Shown: in pieces, positions 1 through 6,602 of the stretch
How the letters are laid out: each line of letters opens with the position of its first letter
Numbering within the stretch: the first letter of the stretch is position 1
Assembly: GCA_016212845.1 (NCBI GenBank)
Contig: JACRDR010000020.1
Span: forward strand, 1-8,709
DNA from: Elusimicrobiota bacterium
GTDB taxonomy: Bacteria; Elusimicrobiota; Elusimicrobia; UBA1565; JACRDR01
DNA length: 8,709 bases
Direction of reading: 5' to 3'
Position numbers and translations under genes: made by a program
Notes under the pieces: model-generated
The model's input: only the letters and a program-made list of their open reading frames with translations
What the model was told of the DNA's origin: nothing
Database searches by the model: none

Positions 1-231
1 CAGATCGAGACCGCCGGGTACTGGGAGGAGCGCGAAGAGAGCATCCTCACGGTGGTCCACCAGGCGATCGAAGAAGTGAAGCGCACCGGCAAGCTCGTCC
101 GGCTGCAGCCGATGGATTCGTCGCTTCGCCGCATGATCCACCGCGCGCTGGCCGAAAGCCCGGACGTCGATACGGTGTCCGAAGGCGAGGGAGCGTGGCG
201 CAAAGTCGTGCTTCGCCCTAAGAAGCGTTGA
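1..231 (+). CDS. khpB: RNA-binding protein KhpB/Jag, C-terminal R3H domain (5' end outside window)
   Basis: This is the 3' end of a gene entering from the left; 76 residues are visible and frame 1 is open from base 1 to the TGA at 229-231. The visible part matches the R3H domain of Jag (SpoIIIJ-associated protein, now KhpB). It has a helix of about residues 8-33, then LQPMDSSLRRMIH with the R-x3-H signature at residues 43-47, then TVSEGEGAWRKVVLRP, the typical Jag C-terminus. KhpB family members bind single-stranded RNA, usually with KhpA, and in several bacteria affect cell division or elongation. The KH domain and any Jag-N domain would lie upstream and cannot be checked. In Bacillus-type gene order jag lies between yidC(spoIIIJ) and mnmE, and here it is directly followed by mnmE with a TTGA overlap, which supports the call. 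Identity is near certain; function is by family. Confidence 0.93.
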   Translation, partial: QIETAGYWEEREESILTVVHQAIEEVKRTGKLVRLQPMDSSLRRMIHRALAESPDVDTVSEGEGAWRKVVLRPKKR

Positions 232-1556
232 ACGACGTCATCGCGGCGATCGCCACGCCGGCCGGAGAAGGCGCGCTCGGAATCGTGCGCCTCTCCGGAC
301 CGGACGTCCCGGCGATCGCCGCGCGCTTTTTGAGGGGTCCGCTCCGGCCCCGGCAGGCCGCGCTCGCGATCGTGCAGGACGGAGCCCAACCCGTCGAGCG
401 GGCGATGGCCGTGTACTACCCCGGGCCCGAGACGTACACCGGCGAGGACCTGCTCGAGCTGACGGCTCACGGTTCGCCGTACCTGCTCTCGCGCATCCTG
501 GAGCTCGCGGTTCGCTCCGGCGCGAGGCTCGCCGAACCCGGAGAGTTCACTCGACGCGCGTACTTGAACGGCCGCATGGACCTGGCGCAAGCCGAGGCGG
601 TAGCGCTGCTCATACGGGCGCGCACCGAGACGTCGGCGCGCGCCGCGTTCGACCAGCTCGAGGGCAAGCTCTCGCGCGCCGTCGAGGAGCTGCGGCTGAA
701 GATCCTCGGAGTCCTCGCGGTCGTCGAAGCCTCGCTGGACCATCCCGACGACGATCTCCCCGCGTTCCGGCCCGAGACGGAGGCCGAGGCCCTTTCCGCT
801 CTCGCCCAGGCCGCGCGCCGGCTCGCGGCCACGCACCGGCGAGGCCGGCTCGCCGCGGAAGGCGCCCGCGTCTCCATCGTGGGACGCCCGAACACGGGCA
901 AGTCGAGCCTGCTCAACGCCCTGGTGGGCCGCGACCGGGCGATCGTTTCTCCGGAAGCGGGCACCACGCGCGACACGCTCGAGGAAGCCGCCGACCTGGG
1001 CGGCATGCGCGCCGTCCTCGTCGACACCGCCGGCCTGCGCGACGAAGGCGAGGCCGGTCCCGTGGAGCGCGAGGGCATGCGCCGCGCGCGCGCCCAGCTT
1101 TCCGCCGCCGACCTCGCCGTCGTCGTGCTGGACCGCTCGGTCGATTTCTCCGGCGAGGATCGGCGCATCCTGGATGAGGCCGCCGCGGGCGGACGACCCG
1201 TGATCGTGGCCCTCAACAAATCCGATCTCCCGAAAAGGCACCACCGCGAGGACGCCCTCGAGGTCTCCGCGCTCAGCGGAGAAGGGATCGAGGCCCTCGC
1301 CGCACGCATGCGCCTCGAGCTCGCCGCCGCCTCCGGAGCGCCCGAGGGGGAGACGCTCGTCGTCTCCGTCCGCCATCGCGTCGCGCTGGAGCGAGCGGCC
1401 GAAGCGCTCGACGAGGCCGCCCGCCGGACCGCCGAGGCGGAGCTCGCCTCGGTGCACGCGCGCGAGGCGCTCGCGAGGTTGGGCGAGATCGTCGGGAAAA
1501 CCGCGCCGGAGGAGGTGCTGCGTGAAATCTTCTCCCGCTTCTGCATCGGCAAGTAG
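228..1556 (+). CDS. mnmE: tRNA modification GTPase MnmE (TrmE)
   Basis: With MnmG this GTPase installs the (carboxymethyl)aminomethyl group on C5 of wobble U34 in tRNAs reading NNA/NNG codons, using a folate one-carbon donor and GTP hydrolysis. The 442 residues are close to the usual 450-460. The N-terminal folate-binding domain (about 1-115) starts IAAIATPAGEGALGIVRLSG. The helical domain carries an inserted G domain with G1 GRPNTGKS (219-226), G2 GTTRD (245-249), G3 DTAGL (266-270), G4 NKSD (330-333) and a G5-like SALSG. The C-terminus FCIGK (438-442) keeps the conserved Cys. The start is TTG at 228, whose TTGA overlaps the khpB stop; no ATG or GTG fits the conserved N-terminus, so initiation is probably coupled to khpB termination. 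Its partner gene mnmG lies about 2 kb downstream, separated by two membrane-protein genes. All GTPase motifs are intact. Confidence 0.98.
   Translation: MNDVIAAIATPAGEGALGIVRLSGPDVPAIAARFLRGPLRPRQAALAIVQDGAQPVERAMAVYYPGPETYTGEDLLELTAHGSPYLLSRILELAVRSGARLAEPGEFTRRAYLNGRMDLAQAEAVALLIRARTETSARAAFDQLEGKLSRAVEELRLKILGVLAVVEASLDHPDDDLPAFRPETEAEALSALAQAARRLAATHRRGRLAAEGARVSIVGRPNTGKSSLLNALVGRDRAIVSPEAGTTRDTLEEAADLGGMRAVLVDTAGLRDEGEAGPVEREGMRRARAQLSAADLAVVVLDRSVDFSGEDRRILDEAAAGGRPVIVALNKSDLPKRHHREDALEVSALSGEGIEALAARMRLELAAASGAPEGETLVVSVRHRVALERAAEALDEAARRTAEAELASVHAREALARLGEIVGKTAPEEVLREIFSRFCIGK
1508..1517 (+). promoter_or_regulatory. Strong Shine-Dalgarno inside mnmE for the MFS gene
   Basis: GGAGGAGGTG lies in the coding sequence of mnmE, and its GGAGG core (1511-1515) ends 6 nt before the GTG at 1522. 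It decides the start of the MFS gene: it is one of the best ribosome-binding sites in the window and it places the start 35 bp before the end of mnmE. The same bases encode the Pro-Glu-Glu-Val of the MnmE C-terminal region. Confidence 0.8.
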
Positions 1557-2793
1557 AGAGATTCCCGGCGCGAAGTGGGCGCTCGGCGTGCTGCTCCTCA
1601 TCAACCTCCTCAACTACCTGGACCGCCAGGTGCTGTTCGCGCTGCTCCCGCTGATCAAAGCCGAGTTCGGCTCGACCGACACCCAGCTCGGCGCGCTCGC
1701 CTCCGCGTTCATGCTCGTGTACATGTGCGCGGCCCCGCCCATCGGGTACTGGGCGGACCGCTCGTCCCGTAAGGGTTGGATCTCCTTCGGCGTGGCGTTT
1801 TGGAGCCTCGCGACCGTCTTCTCGGGCCTCGCCCGCAGCTACGCGCAGCTCTTCGGCGCTAGAGCTGCCGTCGGCATCGGCGAGTCCTGCTACGGCAGCG
1901 TCTCGCCGTCGTTCGTCGCCGAGCATTTCCCGAAAGAGCGGCGCGCCCGCGTCCTCGCGTGGTTCTCGATGGCCATCCCGGTCGGCTCGGCGCTCGGCTA
2001 CATCGCCGGCGGCATGCTCGGCCGGCGCTTCGGCTGGCGCGCGGCGTTTTATTTGGCCGGCGTTCCGGGATTCTTGCTCGCCCTCATGGCGCTCAAGCTC
2101 ACCGATCCCCGGGACGCGTGCCGGATGAAGACGGAAGCGGCGCCGGGCCTTCGCGAGTACCTCGGCCTCTCCGCGAACCGGTCTCTGATGTTCTGCACGC
2201 TCGCGATGGCCTCGATGACGTTCGGCATGGGCGCGATGGCGGTCTGGATGCCGACCTTCTACAACCGCGCGTGGGCGATGGACGTCGGCCAGGCGGGGAC
2301 GCTCTTCGGCGCGGTGACCGTGCTGTCGGGGCTCGTCGGCAGCCTCGCGGGGGGATTTTTGGCCGACCGCTCCCTGGAGAAGAACCCGTCCGCGTATTTC
2401 TGGATCTCGGGGCTCGGCTTGATCGCCGCGGTGCCGTTCGGAGTGGTCGCGGTGACCGCCGGGAACTTCAAGCTCGCGATCGCGGGGCTCTTTCTGGCGG
2501 AGGCGTGCGCGTTCCTGAACATGGGCCCGCTCAACGCCGTCATCGTCGCGGTCACGGGCCCCCGCATGCGCTCGATGGCGTTCGCGGCGAACATCTTCGT
2601 GATCCACGCGCTCGGAGACGCGGTGAGCCCGACGATCGTCGGGTGGATCTCCGACCGCTGGAGCCTGCAGGCCGGGCTATTGACCGCGATGGCGGCGCTG
2701 GGCGTCGCCGGCGCGTTCTGCCTCGCCGGCTCGCGCCACTACGCCGCCGACGCCGCCGCCGCCGACGCGATCGAGGAGGCCGTCCTTGCCTAA
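1522..2793 (+). CDS. MFS transporter, Spinster-like
   Basis: A 423-residue inner-membrane transporter of the major facilitator superfamily with about 12 hydrophobic segments. TM1 holds NYLDRQ with D34-R35. The loop between TM2 and TM3 has the MFS signature G75-Y-W-A-D79-R80-S-S-R83-K84. TM4 has GIGESCYG with an acidic residue, E121, in the membrane. This combination (Asp-Arg in TM1, Glu in TM4) is typical of the Spinster (Spns) group, whose animal members export sphingosine-1-phosphate or lysophospholipids; bacterial substrates are mostly unknown, and the substrate here cannot be told. The C-terminus is Ala/Asp-rich and encoded by a GCC-repeat tract (2743-2769). The GTG start is supported by a GGAGG box 6 nt upstream and overlaps mnmE by 35 bp, so the gene is in the mnmE operon. 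A sugar-phosphate/anion (ACS) type MFS is the main alternative. Confidence 0.9.
   Translation: MKSSPASASASREIPGAKWALGVLLLINLLNYLDRQVLFALLPLIKAEFGSTDTQLGALASAFMLVYMCAAPPIGYWADRSSRKGWISFGVAFWSLATVFSGLARSYAQLFGARAAVGIGESCYGSVSPSFVAEHFPKERRARVLAWFSMAIPVGSALGYIAGGMLGRRFGWRAAFYLAGVPGFLLALMALKLTDPRDACRMKTEAAPGLREYLGLSANRSLMFCTLAMASMTFGMGAMAVWMPTFYNRAWAMDVGQAGTLFGAVTVLSGLVGSLAGGFLADRSLEKNPSAYFWISGLGLIAAVPFGVVAVTAGNFKLAIAGLFLAEACAFLNMGPLNAVIVAVTGPRMRSMAFAANIFVIHALGDAVSPTIVGWISDRWSLQAGLLTAMAALGVAGAFCLAGSRHYAADAAAADAIEEAVLA
2773..2779 (+). promoter_or_regulatory. Shine-Dalgarno deciding a TTG start
   Basis: GAGGAGG lies near the 3' end of the MFS gene, 6 nt before the TTG at 2786. No ATG or GTG near this point fits, so the box supports TTG as the true start of the next gene and an 8-bp overlap with the MFS gene. 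Confidence 0.72.
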
Positions 2794-3601
2794 GCAGCTC
2801 AAGACGGAGTCCGCCCCCGGTCCGGCCGCCCTCGGCTGGAAGCTCGCGCGCTGGGTCGTCTTCTCGCCCGCGAAAGCCGCCGAGGCGCTCCAGACCTGGC
2901 CCGACGCGGTGCCCGCGGCGCTGACGATCTACTTCGCCTACCTCGCGATGAGCGTGGTGTTCTACAGCTGGAAGCCCGTCGACTTCCCGGCGGTCTCCGA
3001 CGCGCCGCTCCCGTTCGCCAAGACGCCGATGCCGCAGAGCCCCGTCTTCTGGGCGCGCGTGCAGGCATGGAACCCTCTTCTCACCGGCATCCTCGTCTGG
3101 TTCCTCGGCTGGTTCACCTCGGTGCTCAAGGGGGGAAAGCTCGCGGGACGGATCTTCCTCGCGGCGCTCGTCTGGGTCTTCCCGGTGTTCGCGATCCTGC
3201 TGTGGTCGGGCAAGGCCCTCCCGAGCTGGGCGGTGATCGCGGTTTGGGGCGTCGTGCTCATCCCGACGGCCGTCATGGCGCGCGGCCGCGGCGCCGAGTC
3301 GTGGCGGACGCTCGCCGCCTTCGGCCTCTCGATCATGGCGATCAACGTCGCGATGTGCCCGCTGTTTTCCATCGCGGTCGCGACGCGCGCGGAGTCGCTC
3401 TACACCGGTCTCGAGCTCGTCATGCTGCTGTGGACCCTCGCGGCGGGCTCAGCCATCGTCAGCCGGCTCGAGGAGCTCCCGACCGCGCGCGCGTTCGTCG
3501 CGATCTTCTTCGCGATGATCGCGCAGATCGCGGCGGTGATCTCGTTGTTCATCGCGGGCGTGGTGTCGAAGGAAATCCTCAAGGCGCTGATGTCCGTATG
3601 A
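2786..3601 (+). CDS. Multi-pass membrane protein, possibly YIP1 family
   Basis: A 271-residue integral membrane protein of unknown function. It has a short polar N-terminus (about 1-20), then an amphipathic stretch ending FSPAKAAEALQTWPD, then about seven hydrophobic segments at roughly 42-60, 97-114, 122-141, 148-164, 178-198, 207-225 and 235-259. A Pro-rich loop (about 64-87) sits between the first two. The N-terminal pattern of a Phe-x-Pro motif followed by a second Pro before the first membrane span recalls bacterial YIP1-domain proteins, but there is no diagnostic residue, so the family is tentative. No catalytic motif is visible. Start TTG is chosen because of GAGGAGG 6 nt upstream. The gene overlaps the MFS gene by 8 bp and mnmG by 4 bp (ATGA), so it is co-transcribed with both. 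Being coupled to the transporter, it may work with it; that is inference from position only. Confidence 0.72.
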   Translation: MPKQLKTESAPGPAALGWKLARWVVFSPAKAAEALQTWPDAVPAALTIYFAYLAMSVVFYSWKPVDFPAVSDAPLPFAKTPMPQSPVFWARVQAWNPLLTGILVWFLGWFTSVLKGGKLAGRIFLAALVWVFPVFAILLWSGKALPSWAVIAVWGVVLIPTAVMARGRGAESWRTLAAFGLSIMAINVAMCPLFSIAVATRAESLYTGLELVMLLWTLAAGSAIVSRLEELPTARAFVAIFFAMIAQIAAVISLFIAGVVSKEILKALMSV

Positions 3602-5328
3602 CGCCCGAGTATCCCGTCTCGTACGACGTGTGCGTCGTCGGGGCCGGCCACGCCGGCTGCGAGGCCGCGCTCGCCGCCGCCCGGCTCGGGAAGCGCACGC
3701 TGCTCCTCACGCAGAATCTCGACACGATCGGCCAGATGTCGTGCAACCCGTCGATCGGCGGCATCGCGAAGGGGCAGATGGTGCGCGAGCTCGACGCCCT
3801 CGGCGGCGAGATGGCGCGCAACACCGACAAGTCCACCCTGCACTCCCGGGAGCTCAACACGGGCAAGGGCTGGGCGGTGCGCTCGCCCCGCGCGCAGTGC
3901 GACAAGAAGGCCTATCAGCTCTCGATGAAGGAGACCGTCGAATCGCAAGCGAACCTCGACGTGAAGCAGGACGAGGCCGCCGAGCTCTGGATAGAAGGAA
4001 GCGTTCTCGCGGGACTTGCGACCAAGCGCGGCGTCCGCTACCGCGCGGCGCGGGTGATCTTGACGACCGGCACGTTCCTGCAGGGACGGACCCACGTCGG
4101 CTTATACGAAGCCGAGGCCGGCCGCGCCGGCGACGCGCCCGCGCAGCTCTTGTCCGGCGGCCTGCGCTCCCTCGGCTTCAAGACGGGACGGCTCAAGACC
4201 GGCACGCCCATGCGGCTCAACGCGCGCTCCATCGACTACGACAAGTGCGAGCGCCAGCCCGGCGACGCCCCGCCGCGCCCGTTCTCGCACTCGACCGAGC
4301 GCGTCACGACGCCCCAGCTCGATTGCTGGCTGACGTACACCACCGCGGAGACCCACCGGCTGATCCGCGAGAACCTCGACCGCTCTCCGCTCTACTCCGG
4401 CAAGATCACCGCGATCGGTCCGCGCTACTGCCCGTCGATCGAGGACAAGGTGGTGAAGTTCCCCGAGAAGGGACGGCACCTGCTTTTCCTCGAGCCCGAG
4501 GGTTGGAACACCCGCGAGGTCTACGTGAACGGGCTCTTCACGAGCCTGCCCGAGGACGTGCAGTGGCGGCTCGTGCGCACGATCCCCGGCCTGGAAAGCG
4601 CCGAGCTGATGCGGCCCGGCTACGCCGTCGAGTACGACTACTGCCCGCCGACGCAGCTGGCCCCCTCGCTCGAGACGAAGCTCGTGCCGGGCCTCTACTT
4701 CGCCGGCCAGCTCAACGGCACGACCGGCTACGAGGAGGCGGCGGTCCAAGGGCTCATGGCGGGCCTCAACGCCGCGCGAAGCTTGGAAGACCTCGAGCCC
4801 ATCGTCTTAAGAAGGGAACAGGCCTACATCGGCGTGCTCATCGACGATCTCGTCACCAAGGGCGTGGACGAGCCGTACCGCATGTTCACCGCTCGCGCCG
4901 AGCACCGGCTGACGCTGCGGGCCGACAACGCGGATCTCCGCCTCATGGATCTCGGGCGCCGGATCGGCCTTCTCGCTCCGGCGGCCTACGAACGTTTTTG
5001 CCGCTACCGCGAAGAGCTCGAGCGCGCGCTCGCGGGGGGGACGTCGAACGACCCGCGAGTCCAAGAGCAGGTCGCGCTGCGCCGCCGCTACGACGGCTAC
5101 ATCGCGCGCGAGAACCGCCTCGTCGCTCGCATGGCCTCGCTCGAGGAGACGGCGATCCCCGAGGACTTCGATTTCGCCGTCGAGGGGCTCCTGACCGCGT
5201 CGCGCCAGAAGCTCGCCCACGTGCGCCCGCGCACGTTGGGACAAGCGGGCCGCATCCCCGGCGTCACGCCCGCGGACGTGCAGATCCTTTCGGTCCATCT
5301 CCGCCGCCGCGCGGCGCTTCCCGCGTGA
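3598..5328 (+). CDS. mnmG: tRNA uridine-5-carboxymethylaminomethyl modification enzyme MnmG (GidA)
   Basis: The FAD-dependent partner of MnmE in wobble-U34 modification, using NADH and a methylene group carried through tetrahydrofolate. The Rossmann motif GAGHAG (15-20) is followed by CNPSIGGIAKG (49-59). Both family signatures are present: GPRYCPSIEDKVVKF (274-288) with the second conserved Cys at 278, and the segment 369-392 starting AGQLNGTTGYEEAA. The C-terminal helical domain, which contacts MnmE and tRNA, keeps RYDGYI and GQAGRIPGVTPADVQIL. The start is the ATG at 3598, in ATGA overlap with the previous stop; the frame stays open upstream for 177 codons, but that part reads as an off-frame shadow of the membrane-protein gene. 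At 576 residues it is about 50 shorter than the usual 620-630, with the loss falling between about residues 480 and 500, just before RYDGYI. All visible active-site residues are present, so it is probably functional. Confidence 0.97.
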   Translation: MTPEYPVSYDVCVVGAGHAGCEAALAAARLGKRTLLLTQNLDTIGQMSCNPSIGGIAKGQMVRELDALGGEMARNTDKSTLHSRELNTGKGWAVRSPRAQCDKKAYQLSMKETVESQANLDVKQDEAAELWIEGSVLAGLATKRGVRYRAARVILTTGTFLQGRTHVGLYEAEAGRAGDAPAQLLSGGLRSLGFKTGRLKTGTPMRLNARSIDYDKCERQPGDAPPRPFSHSTERVTTPQLDCWLTYTTAETHRLIRENLDRSPLYSGKITAIGPRYCPSIEDKVVKFPEKGRHLLFLEPEGWNTREVYVNGLFTSLPEDVQWRLVRTIPGLESAELMRPGYAVEYDYCPPTQLAPSLETKLVPGLYFAGQLNGTTGYEEAAVQGLMAGLNAARSLEDLEPIVLRREQAYIGVLIDDLVTKGVDEPYRMFTARAEHRLTLRADNADLRLMDLGRRIGLLAPAAYERFCRYREELERALAGGTSNDPRVQEQVALRRRYDGYIARENRLVARMASLEETAIPEDFDFAVEGLLTASRQKLAHVRPRTLGQAGRIPGVTPADVQILSVHLRRRAALPA

Positions 5329-5993
5329 GCGTCGCCGACGGCAAGAGCAAGCTCGGGCCTTGGCTCGACGGCCTCGGACTTTCGCTCGACGACGCGCAGT
5401 GGGAGCGGCTCGAGACGTACCTCGCGGAGCTGCGCAAGGTCGCCGAAAAGGTGAACCTCACCGCGGACCTCGACGAGGACTCGTGGTGGCGGAGGCATCT
5501 GGCCGATGGGCTCGCGGCGGTGAAGCCGCTGCGGGAGAGGCTCGGCCCGGCGCCCACGATCCTCGATCTCGGCGCGGGAGCGGGTTTCGTCGGCTTCGCG
5601 CTGAAGGCGGCGTGGCCGGAGGCGACGATCTCGCTGATGGAGTCCTCCTACCGGAAGTTCCAGTTCATGAACGTCGCGGCCGCGAGACTCGGGATGAAGG
5701 GGCTCCGCGTGTTCTGGCGCCGCGCGGGAGCGCCGTCGCCGGTGGACTCCTTCGACGCCGTGCTCGAGCGCGCGGTGGCGCCCCTGCCGAACGCCCTACG
5801 GCTCGCGGCGCCGCTGGCCAAAAGCGGAGGGCTCGTCGTCGCCTGGCAGTCGGACAAGCCCGACGCGTCCGAACCCGCGCTCAAGAAGGCGCTGGCCGCC
5901 TCTGGCGCGCGGCCGGAAGACCCGCTACCCTATCGCCTGCCGGGAGAGGACCTCGACCGCTGGCTCGCGTTCTTTCGAAAGGATCAGACATGA
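5325..5993 (+). CDS. rsmG: 16S rRNA (guanine(527)-N7)-methyltransferase RsmG (GidB)
   Basis: A SAM-dependent cytoplasmic enzyme that methylates N7 of G527 in the 530 loop of 16S rRNA; loss of the family member in other bacteria gives low-level streptomycin resistance. The 222 residues match the usual 205-240. Visible motifs are KVNLTADLDEDSWWRRHLADGL (given here as positions 42-63, with NLT at 44-46), the SAM-binding loop LDLGAGAGFVG (80-90), the acidic strand end ISLMES with E106, YRKFQFM (109-115) and FDAVLERAVA (143-152). Several positions depart from the common pattern: GFVG instead of GFPG, and DGL instead of DSL. Start GTG at 5325 shares GTGA with the mnmG stop; there is no clear ribosome-binding site, so translation probably relies on re-initiation after mnmG. 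The mnmG-rsmG pairing is widely conserved and supports the call. Confidence 0.93.
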   Translation: MSVADGKSKLGPWLDGLGLSLDDAQWERLETYLAELRKVAEKVNLTADLDEDSWWRRHLADGLAAVKPLRERLGPAPTILDLGAGAGFVGFALKAAWPEATISLMESSYRKFQFMNVAAARLGMKGLRVFWRRAGAPSPVDSFDAVLERAVAPLPNALRLAAPLAKSGGLVVAWQSDKPDASEPALKKALAASGARPEDPLPYRLPGEDLDRWLAFFRKDQT

Positions 5994-6487
5994 ACCTGCT
6001 CAACCGCTACTTCGCTCCCTTCGCCGCGATGCTCATCCTCTCGGCCGTCCACTTCGGCGAGGTCGACGCGAGGGCGCGCAACATGGCCTGGGCCGTGCTC
6101 GTCGTCTCCGCGGTCGTGAACTGGTGGCTCTCGAAGAACACGTACCGCTGGATCGGCTGGGCCACTCGCCTGCGCCAACTGCAGATCTGGCTGACGTTTC
6201 TTTGGACCGTCCCTCTTTTTTGGCTGCTCCACGGCTTTTGGGGCCCGATGTGGCTCCTCTTCGTGATGGCGCCGGTGACCGCCGCGCTCTACGGCAACGT
6301 GTGGACCGTGCTCGGCATGTCTCTGGTGTCGTCGGGAACGATGATCGGCATCTACGCGCTGCACGGCGTCGAAGGGGAAGTCTGGTGGGGCCAGATCGGA
6401 ACCCAAGCGGTCTTCATCATCGTCATGTCCCTTTTCACCTATTCGCTCGCCCAAACCGCCCTGAAACTCAGGGACATGCCGCGCTGA
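5990..6487 (+). CDS. Small integral membrane protein, resembles a sensor-type membrane module
   Basis: A 165-residue protein of unknown function with about six hydrophobic segments (roughly 8-22, 31-48, 64-80, 84-100, 104-123, 134-154), rich in Trp. It ends in a short basic/polar tail, SLAQTALKLRDMPR. The overall look is like the N-terminal membrane part of some sensor histidine kinases or cyclases: several helices with short loops and a final helix running into a polar linker. No kinase, cyclase or other output domain follows before the stop at 6485-6487. I do not recognise a named family. The start is the ATG at 5990, in ATGA overlap with rsmG and with AAAGGA (5978-5983) 6 nt upstream; the upstream extension of the frame is a shadow of rsmG. 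It is the last gene of the overlapping operon; a 139-bp gap and a new promoter follow. Confidence 0.78.
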   Translation: MNLLNRYFAPFAAMLILSAVHFGEVDARARNMAWAVLVVSAVVNWWLSKNTYRWIGWATRLRQLQIWLTFLWTVPLFWLLHGFWGPMWLLFVMAPVTAALYGNVWTVLGMSLVSSGTMIGIYALHGVEGEVWWGQIGTQAVFIIVMSLFTYSLAQTALKLRDMPR

Positions 6488-6508
6488 CCGCTCTTCCTCT
6501 ATAAAGCC

Positions 6509-6520
6509 CGTACGCGTACG
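6509..6520. repeat. Perfect 12-bp palindrome CGTACGCGTACG
   Basis: A self-complementary 12-mer that extends to 18 bp (6506-6523) with one mismatched pair. It lies in the 139-bp gap between the small membrane protein and the metallopeptidase, about 90-100 bp upstream of the inferred transcription start of the latter. It has no T-tract, so it does not look like a terminator. It may be an operator for a dimeric regulator or a chance GC-rich palindrome. Confidence 0.5.
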
Positions 6521-6537
6521 AGCCCCGCCTCAAGCGC

Positions 6538-6565
6538 ATCAGGATTTTCCTGATCTTTCCTGACT
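6538..6565. promoter_or_regulatory. Inverted and direct repeat cluster upstream of promoter, possible activator site
   Basis: ATCAGGA-TTT-TCCTGAT (6538-6554) is a perfect 7-bp inverted repeat. Its right arm is part of a direct repeat: TTTCCTGA at 6546-6553 and again at 6556-6563, exactly 10 bp apart, i.e. one helical turn. The cluster ends 9 bp before the -35 element at 6575 and covers about -71 to -44 relative to the inferred start near 6609, a usual place for an activator. The binding protein is unknown. Confidence 0.45.
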
Positions 6566-6574
6566 TTCTCGACA

Positions 6575-6602
6575 TTGAATTCCGTCAAATACCTGTTATA
6601 GT
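6575..6602 (+). promoter_or_regulatory. Sigma70-type extended -10 promoter for the metallopeptidase gene
   Basis: The -35 TTGAAT (6575-6580; 4 of 6 to TTGACA) is followed by a 16-bp spacer and a -10 TATAGT (6597-6602; 5 of 6). A TG dinucleotide at 6594-6595 gives the extended -10 form TGnTATAGT. The region is clearly AT-richer than its surroundings. Transcription would begin near 6609, leaving a leader of only about 18 nt before the ATG at 6627. Confidence 0.7.

Noticed and set aside
1273..2607. Long open frames on the - strand opposite mnmE, the MFS gene, mnmG and the peptidase (up to 444 codons)
   Set aside because: GC-rich coding DNA has few stops in the opposite frames. The translations are Arg/Ala/Glu-rich, resemble no family and lie opposite genes with clear motifs.
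2743..2769. GCC-repeat tract at the end of the MFS gene as a regulatory repeat
   Set aside because: It is in-frame coding for an Ala/Asp-rich tail and is common in GC-rich genomes; no regular longer unit is present.
3067..3597. N-terminal extension of mnmG by 177 codons
   Set aside because: The extension is an off-frame reading of the membrane-protein gene. The MnmG family starts at the ATG at 3598.
5034..5040. Run of seven G in mnmG as a possible frameshift or assembly error
   Set aside because: Conserved MnmG sequence continues in the same frame on both sides, so there is no net frameshift here.
3630..5324. Open frame in a second + frame through mnmG that joins rsmG (787 codons in total)
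   Set aside because: Only the part from 5325 shows RsmG motifs. The upstream part is Arg-rich off-frame sequence of mnmG, so it is not a fusion protein.
6500..6505. TATAAA as a -10 element right after the small membrane-protein gene
   Set aside because: There is no acceptable -35 at 16-18 bp upstream, and a much better extended -10 promoter lies at 6575-6602.
6506..6523. Palindrome as an intrinsic terminator for the seven-gene operon
   Set aside because: No T-tract follows and the perfect palindrome leaves almost no loop. No other terminator is visible in this gap, so read-through into the peptidase gene is possible.
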